Below, one piece after another: positions 9,401 to 17,968 of a DNA stretch of 64,000 nt; position 1 is the stretch's first letter, and each line of letters begins with the position of its first letter. The notes beneath the pieces were generated by a model, which was not told the origin of the DNA, did not search any database, and was given only the letters and a program-made list of their open reading frames with translations. A program made the translations under genes and the position numbers. The stretch lies in NCBI GenBank assembly GCA_965243175.1, contig OZ251532.1:1736001-1800000 (forward strand), in the 5' to 3' direction. Origin of the DNA: VXYL01 sp965243175. GTDB lineage: Bacteria > Pseudomonadota > Gammaproteobacteria > Pseudomonadales > Azotimanducaceae.

Positions 9401-10285
9401 GTGCTTGCGCATCCGCTCTCCCGCTGGCTCCGCGCCAGCTTGCTCCTGCTCGCCCTCCCGCTCGCCGCCAACGAAGACGCGCCGGTCCTCCGCGTTCAGC
9501 ACTTCGGCGATGCGCAAAGCGGCAGGCCCGTGGTCTTCCTGCCCGCGCTCAACACCCATCGAGACCTCTGGTCGCCTTGGGCGGAATCCCTTGCCGAGCA
9601 GCACCGCGTGCTGGTGGCCATGCCAGCGGGCTTTCCCGGCGAACCGGCCGCGGACTACGGCAAGGGCTTCTACGCCAGCATCCTGCCAGCGCTCGCCCAT
9701 CTCTTCGCCACCGAGGAAATCGCCGACGCGACGCTGGTGGGCGCCTCCATCGGCGGCCTGATGGCGCTGATGCTGGCGAAGGAGGAACCGGCGCGGGTGC
9801 GCAACGTGCTCGCCGTGGACAGCCTGCCCTATCTGGCCGGCCTGTTCCTGCCCCACGCCACGCCGGAGCAAGCGCCCGCCCAGGCCAAGGCGCTGGCGCA
9901 ACGGGCGCGCGGCTTGCCCCAGAGCGCCTACATGCAGGAACAGCGCGCCGGTCTGGAGCGCTTCGCACTCAACGCCGCGTTCAGAACCACCTTGGCGACA
10001 TGGCTGGAAGCCGCCGACCGGGAGACCTCCCTGCTCGCTTCCGAAGAAACGCTGGCGATGGATTACCGGCCAAACCTGCCCGCCATCGCCCAGCCCGTGC
10101 TGGTGCTGGCGGCTTGGGAAGCGGCCATGCCAGCACCCAAAGCCGCCATCGAACGCTTGTTCGCGGCGCAGTACGCCGCACTGCCCAACGCCGAAGTGCG
10201 CGTGGTGGAGAACAGCCGCCACTTCGTGATGGCCGACCGCCCCGATGCGTTCGAGGCGGCCCTGGCCGAAGCCCTCGCGCCATGA
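9401..10285 (+). CDS. Alpha/beta hydrolase, probably exported
   Basis: A 294-residue alpha/beta-hydrolase-fold protein. The nucleophile elbow is GASIGG (about residue 116), and the C-terminal SRHFVMADRP carries a plausible catalytic His. An oxyanion-loop segment, VVFLPALNTHRDLW, precedes it. The N-terminus (LSRWLRASLLLLALPLAANE) looks like a signal peptide or membrane anchor. The GTG at 9401 is chosen because GAGGTGG lies about 6 bases before it; a GTG at 9392 in the same frame is possible. The substrate is unknown. The stop overlaps the next gene by ATGA. Confidence 0.85.
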   Translation: MLAHPLSRWLRASLLLLALPLAANEDAPVLRVQHFGDAQSGRPVVFLPALNTHRDLWSPWAESLAEQHRVLVAMPAGFPGEPAADYGKGFYASILPALAHLFATEEIADATLVGASIGGLMALMLAKEEPARVRNVLAVDSLPYLAGLFLPHATPEQAPAQAKALAQRARGLPQSAYMQEQRAGLERFALNAAFRTTLATWLEAADRETSLLASEETLAMDYRPNLPAIAQPVLVLAAWEAAMPAPKAAIERLFAAQYAALPNAEVRVVENSRHFVMADRPDAFEAALAEALAP

Positions 10286-10707
10286 ACGCTGGCGTTCAAC
10301 GCCGCGCCGAGAAGCGCTGGCTCGTGAACCACGCGCTCGCGTTCTTCGCCTACGGCATCGTCGTCGTCGGCATCCCCGCCGCCATCGCCTGGCGCTTCGG
10401 CGACTACTCCGCAGTCCTCGCCTGGCCAGCAAGCGCCCGCATCGCCCTGGCGCTCGCTCCCATGGCGCCCATCGCCTATTCCGTCTACTCATTCGTCGCC
10501 TTCTACCGCAGCCGCGACGAGTTGCAGCGCCGCAAGCTCGCCGAAGCGACGATCGCCTCCGTCCTGATCGTGGGCTTGGCGACCTTCGCGTGGGGCTGGC
10601 TCGCCCTGGCCGACATCCTGCGGCCCCTGCACAGCCTCTGGACGCTGCCAGCCCTGTGCGCAACGTTCTGCGCCGCGCTGTGGTTCGTCGACCGCCGCTA
10701 CCGATGA
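10282..10707 (+). CDS. Small four-helix membrane protein next to an Xre regulator
   Basis: A 141-residue protein with about four hydrophobic spans (for example LAFFAYGIVVVGIPAAIAW, and others near residues 50, 90 and 115). It has no recognised catalytic motif. It overlaps the hydrolase gene by ATGA and lies 4 bp before a 62-residue Xre-type regulator. Membrane proteins of this size beside a short YozG-like regulator are a recurrent bacterial arrangement, where the regulator may control the pair. The protein family is not recognised with certainty. Confidence 0.75.
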   Translation: MNAGVQRRAEKRWLVNHALAFFAYGIVVVGIPAAIAWRFGDYSAVLAWPASARIALALAPMAPIAYSVYSFVAFYRSRDELQRRKLAEATIASVLIVGLATFAWGWLALADILRPLHSLWTLPALCATFCAALWFVDRRYR

Positions 10708-10711
10708 CCGC

Positions 10712-10900
10712 ATGAAGAACCGCGTCAAGACCCTGCGCAAGGAACGCGCCTGGTCCCAGGCCGAACTCGCAACCCGCCTCGGCGTCTCCCGCCAGACCGT
10801 CATCGCCATCGAACGCGGGAAGTACGACCCATCGCTGCGCCTGGCGTTCAAGCTGGCGGGGGTCTTCGAGCAGAGCATCGAGGAGATCTTCGAGGCGTAG
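10712..10900 (+). CDS. Xre-family HTH transcriptional regulator (short, YozG-like)
   Basis: A 62-residue protein that is almost entirely one HTH_3 domain: MKNRVKTLRKERAWSQAELA starts helix 1, the turn and recognition helix is RLGVSRQTVIAIERGKYDPS, and helices 4-5 follow. No effector-binding domain is present. This size and the ending SIEEIFEA match the YozG/YdaS-like single-domain repressors. It probably regulates itself and the membrane protein gene directly upstream. Confidence 0.92.
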   Translation: MKNRVKTLRKERAWSQAELATRLGVSRQTVIAIERGKYDPSLRLAFKLAGVFEQSIEEIFEA

Positions 10901-10974
10901 ACGCCCTGCGCGGCGAGCCCTCAACAGCGCATTCGCAGTCCGAGCAGGGCCGCCAAATTTGTGTCAAGCACCGC

Positions 10975-11003
10975 TTGACATCGCCCGCGACAACTCCTAC
11001 TGT
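10975..11003 (+). promoter_or_regulatory. Candidate promoter of the six-gene defence-like operon
   Basis: A perfect -35 hexamer TTGACA (10975-10980), a 17-base spacer, and TACTGT (10998-11003, 3 of 6 matches to TATAAT) lie about 40 bases before the ATG of the DUF4007 gene. The hexamer overlaps a possible TTG start at 10975, which argues that translation begins at 11044 instead. Confidence 0.5.
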
Positions 11004-11043
11004 CAATCCATACAGAGAACTACTGGAAGGCCAGCTACAGTCC

Positions 11044-12036
11044 ATGAAACTGAACCCCGCCAAAGTCTCGTTCGGGCGCCACGAGTCCTTCCCACTCCGT
11101 TTCGGCTGGATCACCAAGGGGCTGGAAGCGTTGGGAGACGACCCCAACGTCTTCACCCGAGAGGACGCTACGGTGACGCTGGGCGTGGGCAAGAACATGG
11201 TGGCTGCGATTCGGTACTGGTTGCTGGCCACCGGCATGGTGAAGCGCACCACGCGCCAAGGCTTGGCGCGAACCGACATCGGCGAGATTCTCTTCCCAGA
11301 CGTAAACGGCGAGGGTGGCGACCGCCACTTGCAGGACGACGCCACCCTTTGGCTGCTGCACTGGCTGCTGGCCACCAATCCCACCGAGGCTACCGCCGTG
11401 TATTGGTTCTACAACCACTTCCACAAGCCGGAATTCGTGAGCGAGGAGGCGGGCACTGCGTTGCGCGAGTACGCCCGGCAGAGCATCACAGCCAAAGCCG
11501 CGGCCACCACGCTGAAGAAGGACGTCAACTTGGTGCTGCGCATGTACTCGGAGTCCCGTGGCGGCACCCGGCTGCTGCCGGAGGACACGCTGGATTCGCC
11601 CTTGGCCGCTCTGCAACTGCAAGAACGCTTGGACAAGTACACGTGGAACGCCCCGCCGAGAGACCGCGAGCAGATTCCTCTGACGACCTTCGCCTACGCC
11701 GTTGCCAGCGTGTTCGATCACGTGGGCACGGATCAGCTGCCCGTGGAGCAGCTGATGTACAGCGACCAAGAACACTGCGCCCCGGGATCAGTATTCCGCC
11801 TCACGGAAAACGGCTTGACGGACAAGCTCGAAGCCCTGTGCGAGACTTATCCAAGCAGCTTGCAACTGAACCGCACAGCCGGCCTCTATCAACTTTATAG
11901 GACGGGCCCACTGGCAGGGCTGCCTATCTTGAAAGAACATTACGGAGTGGCGGCCAGCAAACCTCCAATGCGTGCGTCCAAGCACGAGCGGCGAGTCCAC
12001 ATCAAGGCAGCGGACGAGACGAGGGCAGCGGCATGA
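11044..12036 (+). CDS. DUF4007-family protein, first gene of a putative defence operon
   Basis: A 330-residue protein. The opening segment SFGRHESFPLRFGWITKGLE, followed by FTREDATVTLGVGKNMVAAI, is the hallmark of DUF4007. Such proteins are found beside PAPS-reductase-like and large ATPase genes in defence islands. The second segment looks like a winged-helix or DNA-binding region (GVGKNMVAAIRYWLLATGMV). The protein ends in a basic tail. The ATG at 11044 is preferred over the TTG at 10975, which sits in the likely promoter. The stop overlaps the next start by ATGA. A role as DNA-binding or specificity component is an inference. Confidence 0.82.
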   Translation: MKLNPAKVSFGRHESFPLRFGWITKGLEALGDDPNVFTREDATVTLGVGKNMVAAIRYWLLATGMVKRTTRQGLARTDIGEILFPDVNGEGGDRHLQDDATLWLLHWLLATNPTEATAVYWFYNHFHKPEFVSEEAGTALREYARQSITAKAAATTLKKDVNLVLRMYSESRGGTRLLPEDTLDSPLAALQLQERLDKYTWNAPPRDREQIPLTTFAYAVASVFDHVGTDQLPVEQLMYSDQEHCAPGSVFRLTENGLTDKLEALCETYPSSLQLNRTAGLYQLYRTGPLAGLPILKEHYGVAASKPPMRASKHERRVHIKAADETRAAA

Positions 12037-15000
12037 GCTTGGCGGATCGCATCAAGGTGAAGACCTGCTACACGCGCTCCACCAACGTCGAGCGCGACAA
12101 CGGCAGCGTCGCCACCATCGCCGCCTACCACCCCACTACCCGCGGCATCGCGGTACTGGAAGATGTGGCCGTCGCTCTCGGCAAAGACAACCAGCCGAGA
12201 GCGTGGAGCTTGATTGGCCCTTACGGTTCCGGCAAGTCCACCTTCGGCGTGTTCCTGCACGCCCTGCTCGGCGCAAACGACAATGCGGCCATCGAGGCTG
12301 CGAAGGTGCTCCGCAAGCAGTCGCCCAGCTTGGCCACCCGCTTCCGCCGTCAGAAGCCGTGGTGCCGCGTGGTGCTCACCGGCAGCCCAGAGCCGCTCAG
12401 CCGCCGCCTGCTCACGGCCTTGGACGACGCGGCAAGCGCGTTCTGGCAAGGCCGGTCCGGTCGCAAGCCCCGCGTTCTGCAAGACATCCACGACGCAACC
12501 AAGCAGCAGGACGTACCGGAACGTCACATTCTGGCGCTGGTAGACGCCCTGCAAGACGCCTTGGAACGCATTGGGGCTGGCGGCCTGCTGTTTGTGCTCG
12601 ACGAACTCGGCAAGTTCCTAGAGTTCGAAGTGCGCCAGCCCGACGGGCACATGGGCAGCACCTACCTCTTGCAGGAGCTTGCCGAGCGCACCTACCTGGG
12701 CCGCAAGGCCAACCTGATGCTGTTCGTGCTGCAGCACCAGACCTTCGACATGTACGCCTCCGGCATGGGCGAGTTGCAGAACGAGTGGGCGAAGGTCCAA
12801 GGCCGCTTCCAAACCGTCTCCTTCATCGAGACCACCGAACAGACGCTGCGCGTACTCTCCGCCGCCTTCGAGCACGACCTCTCGAAGCGAGAGCAGAACC
12901 AGATACGGAAGCAGTCCACGCAGTGCGCCACCGCGCTGGCCGACGCCAGCGCCCTGCCCCTCGGCCTCAGCGCAGACACGGCAGCCCAACTCTTCACCGC
13001 CTGCTATCCCATGCACCCGGTCGCCTTGCTGGTGCTGCCGGTGCTCTGCGCCCGCTTCGCCCAGAACGAACGCACGCTGTTCAGCTACTTCGGCAGCCAG
13101 GAACCCCACGGCTTCCAGCAAGCGGTGAAGCGGCTTGAGCGCTTCGGCGAGCGTGTTCCGCCCGACGAGGTGTACGACTACTTCATCCAGGCGCAGCCGC
13201 CTGCCTTCGCAACGCCCTTGGCGCAGCGAACGTGGGCGGAGGTGACCACGGCAGCGGAGCGCGCCGAGCGCGAAGAGCGAAAACGCGCCGATGGCAGCGG
13301 CGACCAGCAGCGTGCCAACGGCACCGGCAATCCAGAGCACGCCAACGGCAGCGGGATCCAAGAGGGGAATTTGGTACCCCTCGCCAAGACCGTCGGCTTG
13401 TTGAACTTGACCACTGGCAACGACGCGATCCCAGCCTCGGAAGCCGTGTTGCGCCAACTCGACACGCCGGACGACCTGCTCCAAGAGAGCATCGCGGCAG
13501 GCGTAGGCGCTTCCATCCTGCAATACCGCAAGTTCGCCGACGAATACCGCGTGTGGCAAGGCACGGACTTCAACATCGACGAGCACATCGCCCGCGAACG
13601 CGACCAGCTTGGGCGCATTGACCTAGCGGGAGTTTTGACGGAGCGTGGGGTGACGGCACCCATAGTGGCCCGCCGCCACTCCATCGAAACTGGCGCACTG
13701 CGCTATTTCGAGATCGCCTACGCGGACGCGGAGCACTGCGAGCTTCCCGAGGGCCGTGGTATCGAGCCGCGACTGGTGTTCTTCTTGTCGGAGAACCGTG
13801 CCGACGAGGCGGTCTTCCACGAAGCGCGCAAGGGCGGCCACAGTAGCGAGGTCTGGGTGCTGTACCCCAACGGCGCTACGCTCCGTGCCGCCATCGTGCA
13901 GGTGCTGGCGCTAGAACGTGTGCAACGCAACGCTCAAGAGGTGGCATCCGACCCGATCGCCGCCCGCGAGGTGAAGGAGCGTCTCAAGACCGCGAAGGCG
14001 ACGGAACAGCAGGCGCTCTACACACTGTCGCGCGTGCCGGCCGAGTCGAAATGGTATTGGGAGGGCGAGCAACTCGACGTCCTGAACGGACGCACTTTGC
14101 AGGTCGCGCTCTCGGACGTCATGGACAGTGTCTACCGAGACTCGCCCAAAGTGCGCAACGAGCTCATCAACCGCGACCGTCTCTCTTCGCAAGCGGCAGC
14201 GGCACGGAACAAGCTGTTTGGCCTCATGCTGGACAGTGCCGATCAGCCGGGCCTTGGCATCGCCAAGTACCCACCGGAGAGGGCCATCTACCGCTCCGTC
14301 TTGGAACACGGCGGCCTGCACACGCAGGACGAGTCCGGCAATTGGGGGTTCGCCCCACTGCCCAAGGCCGACCCCTTGAATCTCGCCCCCGCTTGGAAGC
14401 GGCTGGATGCGCTGTTCGAGGCGTCCGAGGCTGAGCCCGTCTCCACCAAGCAACTGATGGACGACTTGGCGGCACCGCCAATCGGCCTCAAGCGCGGCCT
14501 CTTCCCCCTCGTCTTCCTGCACTACTACCTCTTGAACCGCCACGAGATCGCCCTCTACGACGAAGGGGCGTATTCGCCCCAGCTCACCTACGAACACCTG
14601 GTGCGCTTGGTGCGAAGGCCGGACCTGTTCACGTTCCAACGATTCCGAGTGGCGGACGTGCGCGCAACGCTGTTCGAGGAGTACAGCCAAGCGATCTTCG
14701 GCGAGAAGCGAGACTCGCTAGCCGTTTTGGACATCGCCCGCCCGCTAACCTCGTTCCTGCTCCGGCTGCCCGAATACACCCAGAAGACCCGCAGCCTGTC
14801 CGAGACGGCGTTGCGCGTACGCCAAGCGCTTACGCTGGCCAAGTCGCCCCAGAAGCTGCTGTTCGAGCACCTTCCCGAAGCGTGTGGCCGTGACGAACGA
14901 GGCAAAACCACCTTCGCAGAGACGCTGGTTGGGGCACTCCGCGAGTTGGACGGCGCATACGCCAAGATGGTTGACGGCATGCGTACGGCGTTGTGCCATA

Positions 15001-15566
15001 GCTTCGGATGCGACGACGATGCGCCCGTGGGCGAGCTGCGGAGCGTGGCCCTAGGCCGGTGCCACGGCCTTGAGAACTACACGGTGGACGTCAAGGGCCT
15101 CAAGAGCTTCATGCGGCGCGTCATGGATCGAGACCGAGACGACGAGGGCTGGCTCGACTACGTCCTCACGTTCGTCGGCCAGAAGCCGCCATCCAAGTGG
15201 ACGGACCAAGACCACAGCACCGCCGACTACCGCCTCGCGGAGTTCTCGGCTCGCCTGCTTGACCTTCAGCGGCTGAGGCTGTATTACGATGGCAGAGACG
15301 CCAGCGACCCCGCGAGCATCGAAGTAATCCTGCTGAAAACGCTCAGCAAGGCGCATGGCGAGATCGACGAAACCGTGCCAATCGACCAGCACGTTGCTAC
15401 GGCCATCGCCGATGCAAGAGGGGAGGTTGCGGAGATCGTCGACCGATTCGCGGATGACAAGCTAAGGCTTGCTTTGGTTGCCGCGATAGCCCAAGATCAC
15501 TTAGTCAGCCGCCGCCAACCAGTGGCAGAGGAGAGGGGGACGCATGGCTTGCGAAGGGTTGGATAG
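12033..15566 (+). CDS. Giant P-loop ATPase (BrxC/PglY-like in layout)
   Basis: A 1177-residue cytoplasmic ATPase. Walker A is LIGPYGSGKST near residues 60-70, and Walker B is LLFVLDELGKFLEFE near 183-197. Large size, an early P-loop and a long helical remainder recall BrxC/PglY and DUF499-type ATPases of BREX and related systems, but family membership is inferred. Residues about 419-446 hold a low-complexity insert of three 9-residue units, ADGSGDQQR, ANGTGNPEH and ANGSGIQEG. It overlaps DUF4007 by 4 bp and the PAPS-reductase-like gene by 23 bp. It may be the motor that couples target recognition to the enzymes encoded downstream. Confidence 0.87.
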   Translation: MSLADRIKVKTCYTRSTNVERDNGSVATIAAYHPTTRGIAVLEDVAVALGKDNQPRAWSLIGPYGSGKSTFGVFLHALLGANDNAAIEAAKVLRKQSPSLATRFRRQKPWCRVVLTGSPEPLSRRLLTALDDAASAFWQGRSGRKPRVLQDIHDATKQQDVPERHILALVDALQDALERIGAGGLLFVLDELGKFLEFEVRQPDGHMGSTYLLQELAERTYLGRKANLMLFVLQHQTFDMYASGMGELQNEWAKVQGRFQTVSFIETTEQTLRVLSAAFEHDLSKREQNQIRKQSTQCATALADASALPLGLSADTAAQLFTACYPMHPVALLVLPVLCARFAQNERTLFSYFGSQEPHGFQQAVKRLERFGERVPPDEVYDYFIQAQPPAFATPLAQRTWAEVTTAAERAEREERKRADGSGDQQRANGTGNPEHANGSGIQEGNLVPLAKTVGLLNLTTGNDAIPASEAVLRQLDTPDDLLQESIAAGVGASILQYRKFADEYRVWQGTDFNIDEHIARERDQLGRIDLAGVLTERGVTAPIVARRHSIETGALRYFEIAYADAEHCELPEGRGIEPRLVFFLSENRADEAVFHEARKGGHSSEVWVLYPNGATLRAAIVQVLALERVQRNAQEVASDPIAAREVKERLKTAKATEQQALYTLSRVPAESKWYWEGEQLDVLNGRTLQVALSDVMDSVYRDSPKVRNELINRDRLSSQAAAARNKLFGLMLDSADQPGLGIAKYPPERAIYRSVLEHGGLHTQDESGNWGFAPLPKADPLNLAPAWKRLDALFEASEAEPVSTKQLMDDLAAPPIGLKRGLFPLVFLHYYLLNRHEIALYDEGAYSPQLTYEHLVRLVRRPDLFTFQRFRVADVRATLFEEYSQAIFGEKRDSLAVLDIARPLTSFLLRLPEYTQKTRSLSETALRVRQALTLAKSPQKLLFEHLPEACGRDERGKTTFAETLVGALRELDGAYAKMVDGMRTALCHSFGCDDDAPVGELRSVALGRCHGLENYTVDVKGLKSFMRRVMDRDRDDEGWLDYVLTFVGQKPPSKWTDQDHSTADYRLAEFSARLLDLQRLRLYYDGRDASDPASIEVILLKTLSKAHGEIDETVPIDQHVATAIADARGEVAEIVDRFADDKLRLALVAAIAQDHLVSRRQPVAEERGTHGLRRVG

Positions 15567-16350
15567 CGGCGTGTCCGTAGTCGACGTGAAGCCGACGCGA
15601 CACATCCTCGGTTTGTCCGGCGGCAAGGACAGCGCAGCCCTTGCCATCTATCTCAAGGACCAGGGTAGGGACGACCAGATCGAGTATTTCTTCTGCGACA
15701 CCGGCGCTGAGCTTCGAGAGGTCTACGACTACCTAGATCGCCTAGAGGACTACTTGGGCAAGCCCATCGAGCGCCTGAGCAGCGGCCGCGACTTCGATCA
15801 CCACCTCAAGCGGTTCAACGGCTTCCTTCCCGCTCCCCACGCCCGCTGGTGTACCCGCGTAATGAAGCTGGAGCCCCTTGAAGCGTTCGTTGGCGATGAC
15901 CCCTGCGTGAGCTACATCGGCATCCGCGCCGATGAGCAGCGGCAGGGCTACATCAGCCACAAACCTAATATCAAGGCCGTGTATCCCTTCATCGAGGACG
16001 ACATCGTGCGGGACGACGTGTTCCGCATTCTCGAGGAGTCGGTGGGTGTGCCAGAGTATTACAAGTGGCGAAGCCGATCGGGCTGCTACTTCTGCTTCTT
16101 CCAACGCAAGGACGAGTGGATCGGGCTGGCGGAGAATCACCCTGATCTCTTCAAGCGGGCAGAGGCGTATGAAAAAGTGGATGCGAAAACGGGCCGCGCC
16201 TTCACTTGGGTTCAAGGAGCAACGCTGCGCGAGGTCCTCGCGGATAAGGGTATGAGAGGAGAACCAGCAAGTTCGTTTCAGCATACCCAGACGTGGCAGG
16301 AGCAAGTGGATGTCATGGATGATCGGGCTTGCCTCATCTGCACGCTGTAG
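15544..16350 (+). CDS. Phosphoadenosine-phosphosulfate-reductase-like protein (DndC/BrxP relatives)
   Basis: A 268-residue N-type ATP pyrophosphatase. The PP-loop SGGKDS is at residues 25-30, followed by FFCDTGAELREVYDYL. The cysteines in RWCTRVMK (near residue 105), GCYFCFF (near 182) and the terminal CLICTL could bind a 4Fe-4S cluster as in DndC. In Dnd systems DndC activates the DNA backbone for sulfur insertion, and BREX type 4 carries a related BrxP. No cysteine desulfurase, DndB, DndD or DndE is seen beside it, so true phosphorothioation is not proven. A strong GAGGAGAGGGGG lies just before the ATG, inside the upstream gene. Confidence 0.87.
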   Translation: MACEGLDSGVSVVDVKPTRHILGLSGGKDSAALAIYLKDQGRDDQIEYFFCDTGAELREVYDYLDRLEDYLGKPIERLSSGRDFDHHLKRFNGFLPAPHARWCTRVMKLEPLEAFVGDDPCVSYIGIRADEQRQGYISHKPNIKAVYPFIEDDIVRDDVFRILEESVGVPEYYKWRSRSGCYFCFFQRKDEWIGLAENHPDLFKRAEAYEKVDAKTGRAFTWVQGATLREVLADKGMRGEPASSFQHTQTWQEQVDVMDDRACLICTL

Positions 16351-16363
16351 AGTAGGCAACGGT

Positions 16364-17968
16364 ATGGGAATACAGTATGAAGGACTCGGCCTGTCGGTTC
16401 GGCAGTTTTTCGATCTCCTAAGCGATGAAGATGTACGGGCGTTCCTTGACCCCGGTTTGTTGAGAGTCTTGGATGCGGTTCTTGGCGGCAACATCGCGGG
16501 AGACGAACTGCGACGACTGACCACTACGTTGGTCGACTTCAGCGAGGCCCTCGCGGACGCTGTCAAGCGCCGACTTGTCTTGAGGCTGCTGCCCGTAGAG
16601 AAACGTCGAGAGCTTGAGGTTCGTGTCGGACGAAATGTGCGACCTGCTCACGCCGAGACTTGGACCAACCAGCAGGTCAGTGAACTCCGACGCTTCTTCG
16701 GTATCGACGAAGCCTTCGATGTTCTTCCGATCGAACACTCTACGTCGGTATGGCCAAACTACGGGTTGTTCGAGCACCAGCGCGTAGCCGTGAACTCCCT
16801 CAAGCCGCTCCTAAACGAAGGCGAACGACGCGCCGTTCTTCACCTGCCCACGGGCGCAGGCAAGACGCGCACGGCGATGCATCTGGTTGCTGAGTGGCTT
16901 CGCAACAACGATCCATCCGTTGTCGTGTGGCTAGCATCGGGAAAGGAGCTGCTTCAGCAGGCAGTCGCATCTTTCGAGGAAGCATGGAAGAGCCTTGGTT
17001 CGAGGTCAGTGGGAGTTGGTCAAGTCTGGGGAGGCCAAGAGGCGGATCTTGACACCTTCTCGGATGGATTTCTCGCGGTCGGCCTCGCAAAGGGCTGGGC
17101 ACTGATGTCGCGCCAATCAGACTGGGCAGCTAGGCTCTCAAAGCATGTTAGGCTCGTCGTCTTCGACGAGGCACACCAGAGTATCGCTCCAACCTACAGG
17201 CGACTTACGGATGAGCTCACGCTCCAACACGACTGTAGCTTGCTAGGCTTGACTGCTACTCCAGGACGGTCGTGGAGAGAGCTGGACGAAGACGGGAAGC
17301 TCGCAGATTTCTTCGCGCGCAACAAAGTAACGCTCGACGTCCCAGGGGAAAGTCCGGTTAGATTCTTGGTCGAGAACGGCTACCTTGCGCAGCCAACCTT
17401 TCGCACTCTGCTAGCAGAACCGGGAGTCCAACTCGATGCCATGGAGCTGGATAGTATCGCGGACGACTTGGATATCCCGCTTGACGTGCTGAAGTCCTTG
17501 TCGATGAGCGAACAATACGTGGCCGCCGTACTTCGAGCCGTAGACGATCTTTCTCAAGGAGGACATCGCCGCGTTTTGGTCTTCGCGGCCACTGTCGATC
17601 ACGCTCGCGTCACCGCAGCCTTGTTGCTCGCACGGGGCATCCGTAGCGCTGCCGTGACCGGATTGAGTACGGTACGTGCTAGAGAAGACGCTATCAGGCT
17701 ATTCAGATCCAACGACGAAAGCCTGATGGTACTCGTCAACTTCGGTGTTTTGACCACTGGATTTGACGCCCCAAAAGCGAGTGCAGTCGTGATTGCTAGA
17801 CCAACTCGATCTCTGGTATTGTACAGCCAGATGATTGGTCGCGCAATTCGCGGTCCGAAAGCAGGCGGTACGGAGACGTGCGAGGTCTTAACTGTAGTCG
17901 ACCCGAGGCTTCCGGGCTTCGGCGACTTGACAGAGGCATTCTTAAACTGGGAGGACTTGTGGCAATGA
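16364..17968 (+). CDS. Superfamily 2 DEAD/DEAH-box helicase
   Basis: A 534-residue helicase. An N-terminal helical part of about 120 residues precedes the motor: Q-like YGLFEHQRVAVNSL, motif I LPTGAGKT (about 161-168), motif II VVFDEAHQS, motif III LTATPGRS, motif V VLTTGFDAP and motif VI QMIGRAIRG. The layout is that of type I/III restriction-like translocases (ResIII plus helicase_C) with no fused nuclease. It starts 13 bp after the PAPS-reductase-like gene, and its stop overlaps the GHKL gene by ATGA. From here to 20.8 kb the DNA looks less GC-rich than its surroundings, suggesting acquisition. Confidence 0.92.
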   Translation: MGIQYEGLGLSVRQFFDLLSDEDVRAFLDPGLLRVLDAVLGGNIAGDELRRLTTTLVDFSEALADAVKRRLVLRLLPVEKRRELEVRVGRNVRPAHAETWTNQQVSELRRFFGIDEAFDVLPIEHSTSVWPNYGLFEHQRVAVNSLKPLLNEGERRAVLHLPTGAGKTRTAMHLVAEWLRNNDPSVVVWLASGKELLQQAVASFEEAWKSLGSRSVGVGQVWGGQEADLDTFSDGFLAVGLAKGWALMSRQSDWAARLSKHVRLVVFDEAHQSIAPTYRRLTDELTLQHDCSLLGLTATPGRSWRELDEDGKLADFFARNKVTLDVPGESPVRFLVENGYLAQPTFRTLLAEPGVQLDAMELDSIADDLDIPLDVLKSLSMSEQYVAAVLRAVDDLSQGGHRRVLVFAATVDHARVTAALLLARGIRSAAVTGLSTVRAREDAIRLFRSNDESLMVLVNFGVLTTGFDAPKASAVVIARPTRSLVLYSQMIGRAIRGPKAGGTETCEVLTVVDPRLPGFGDLTEAFLNWEDLWQ

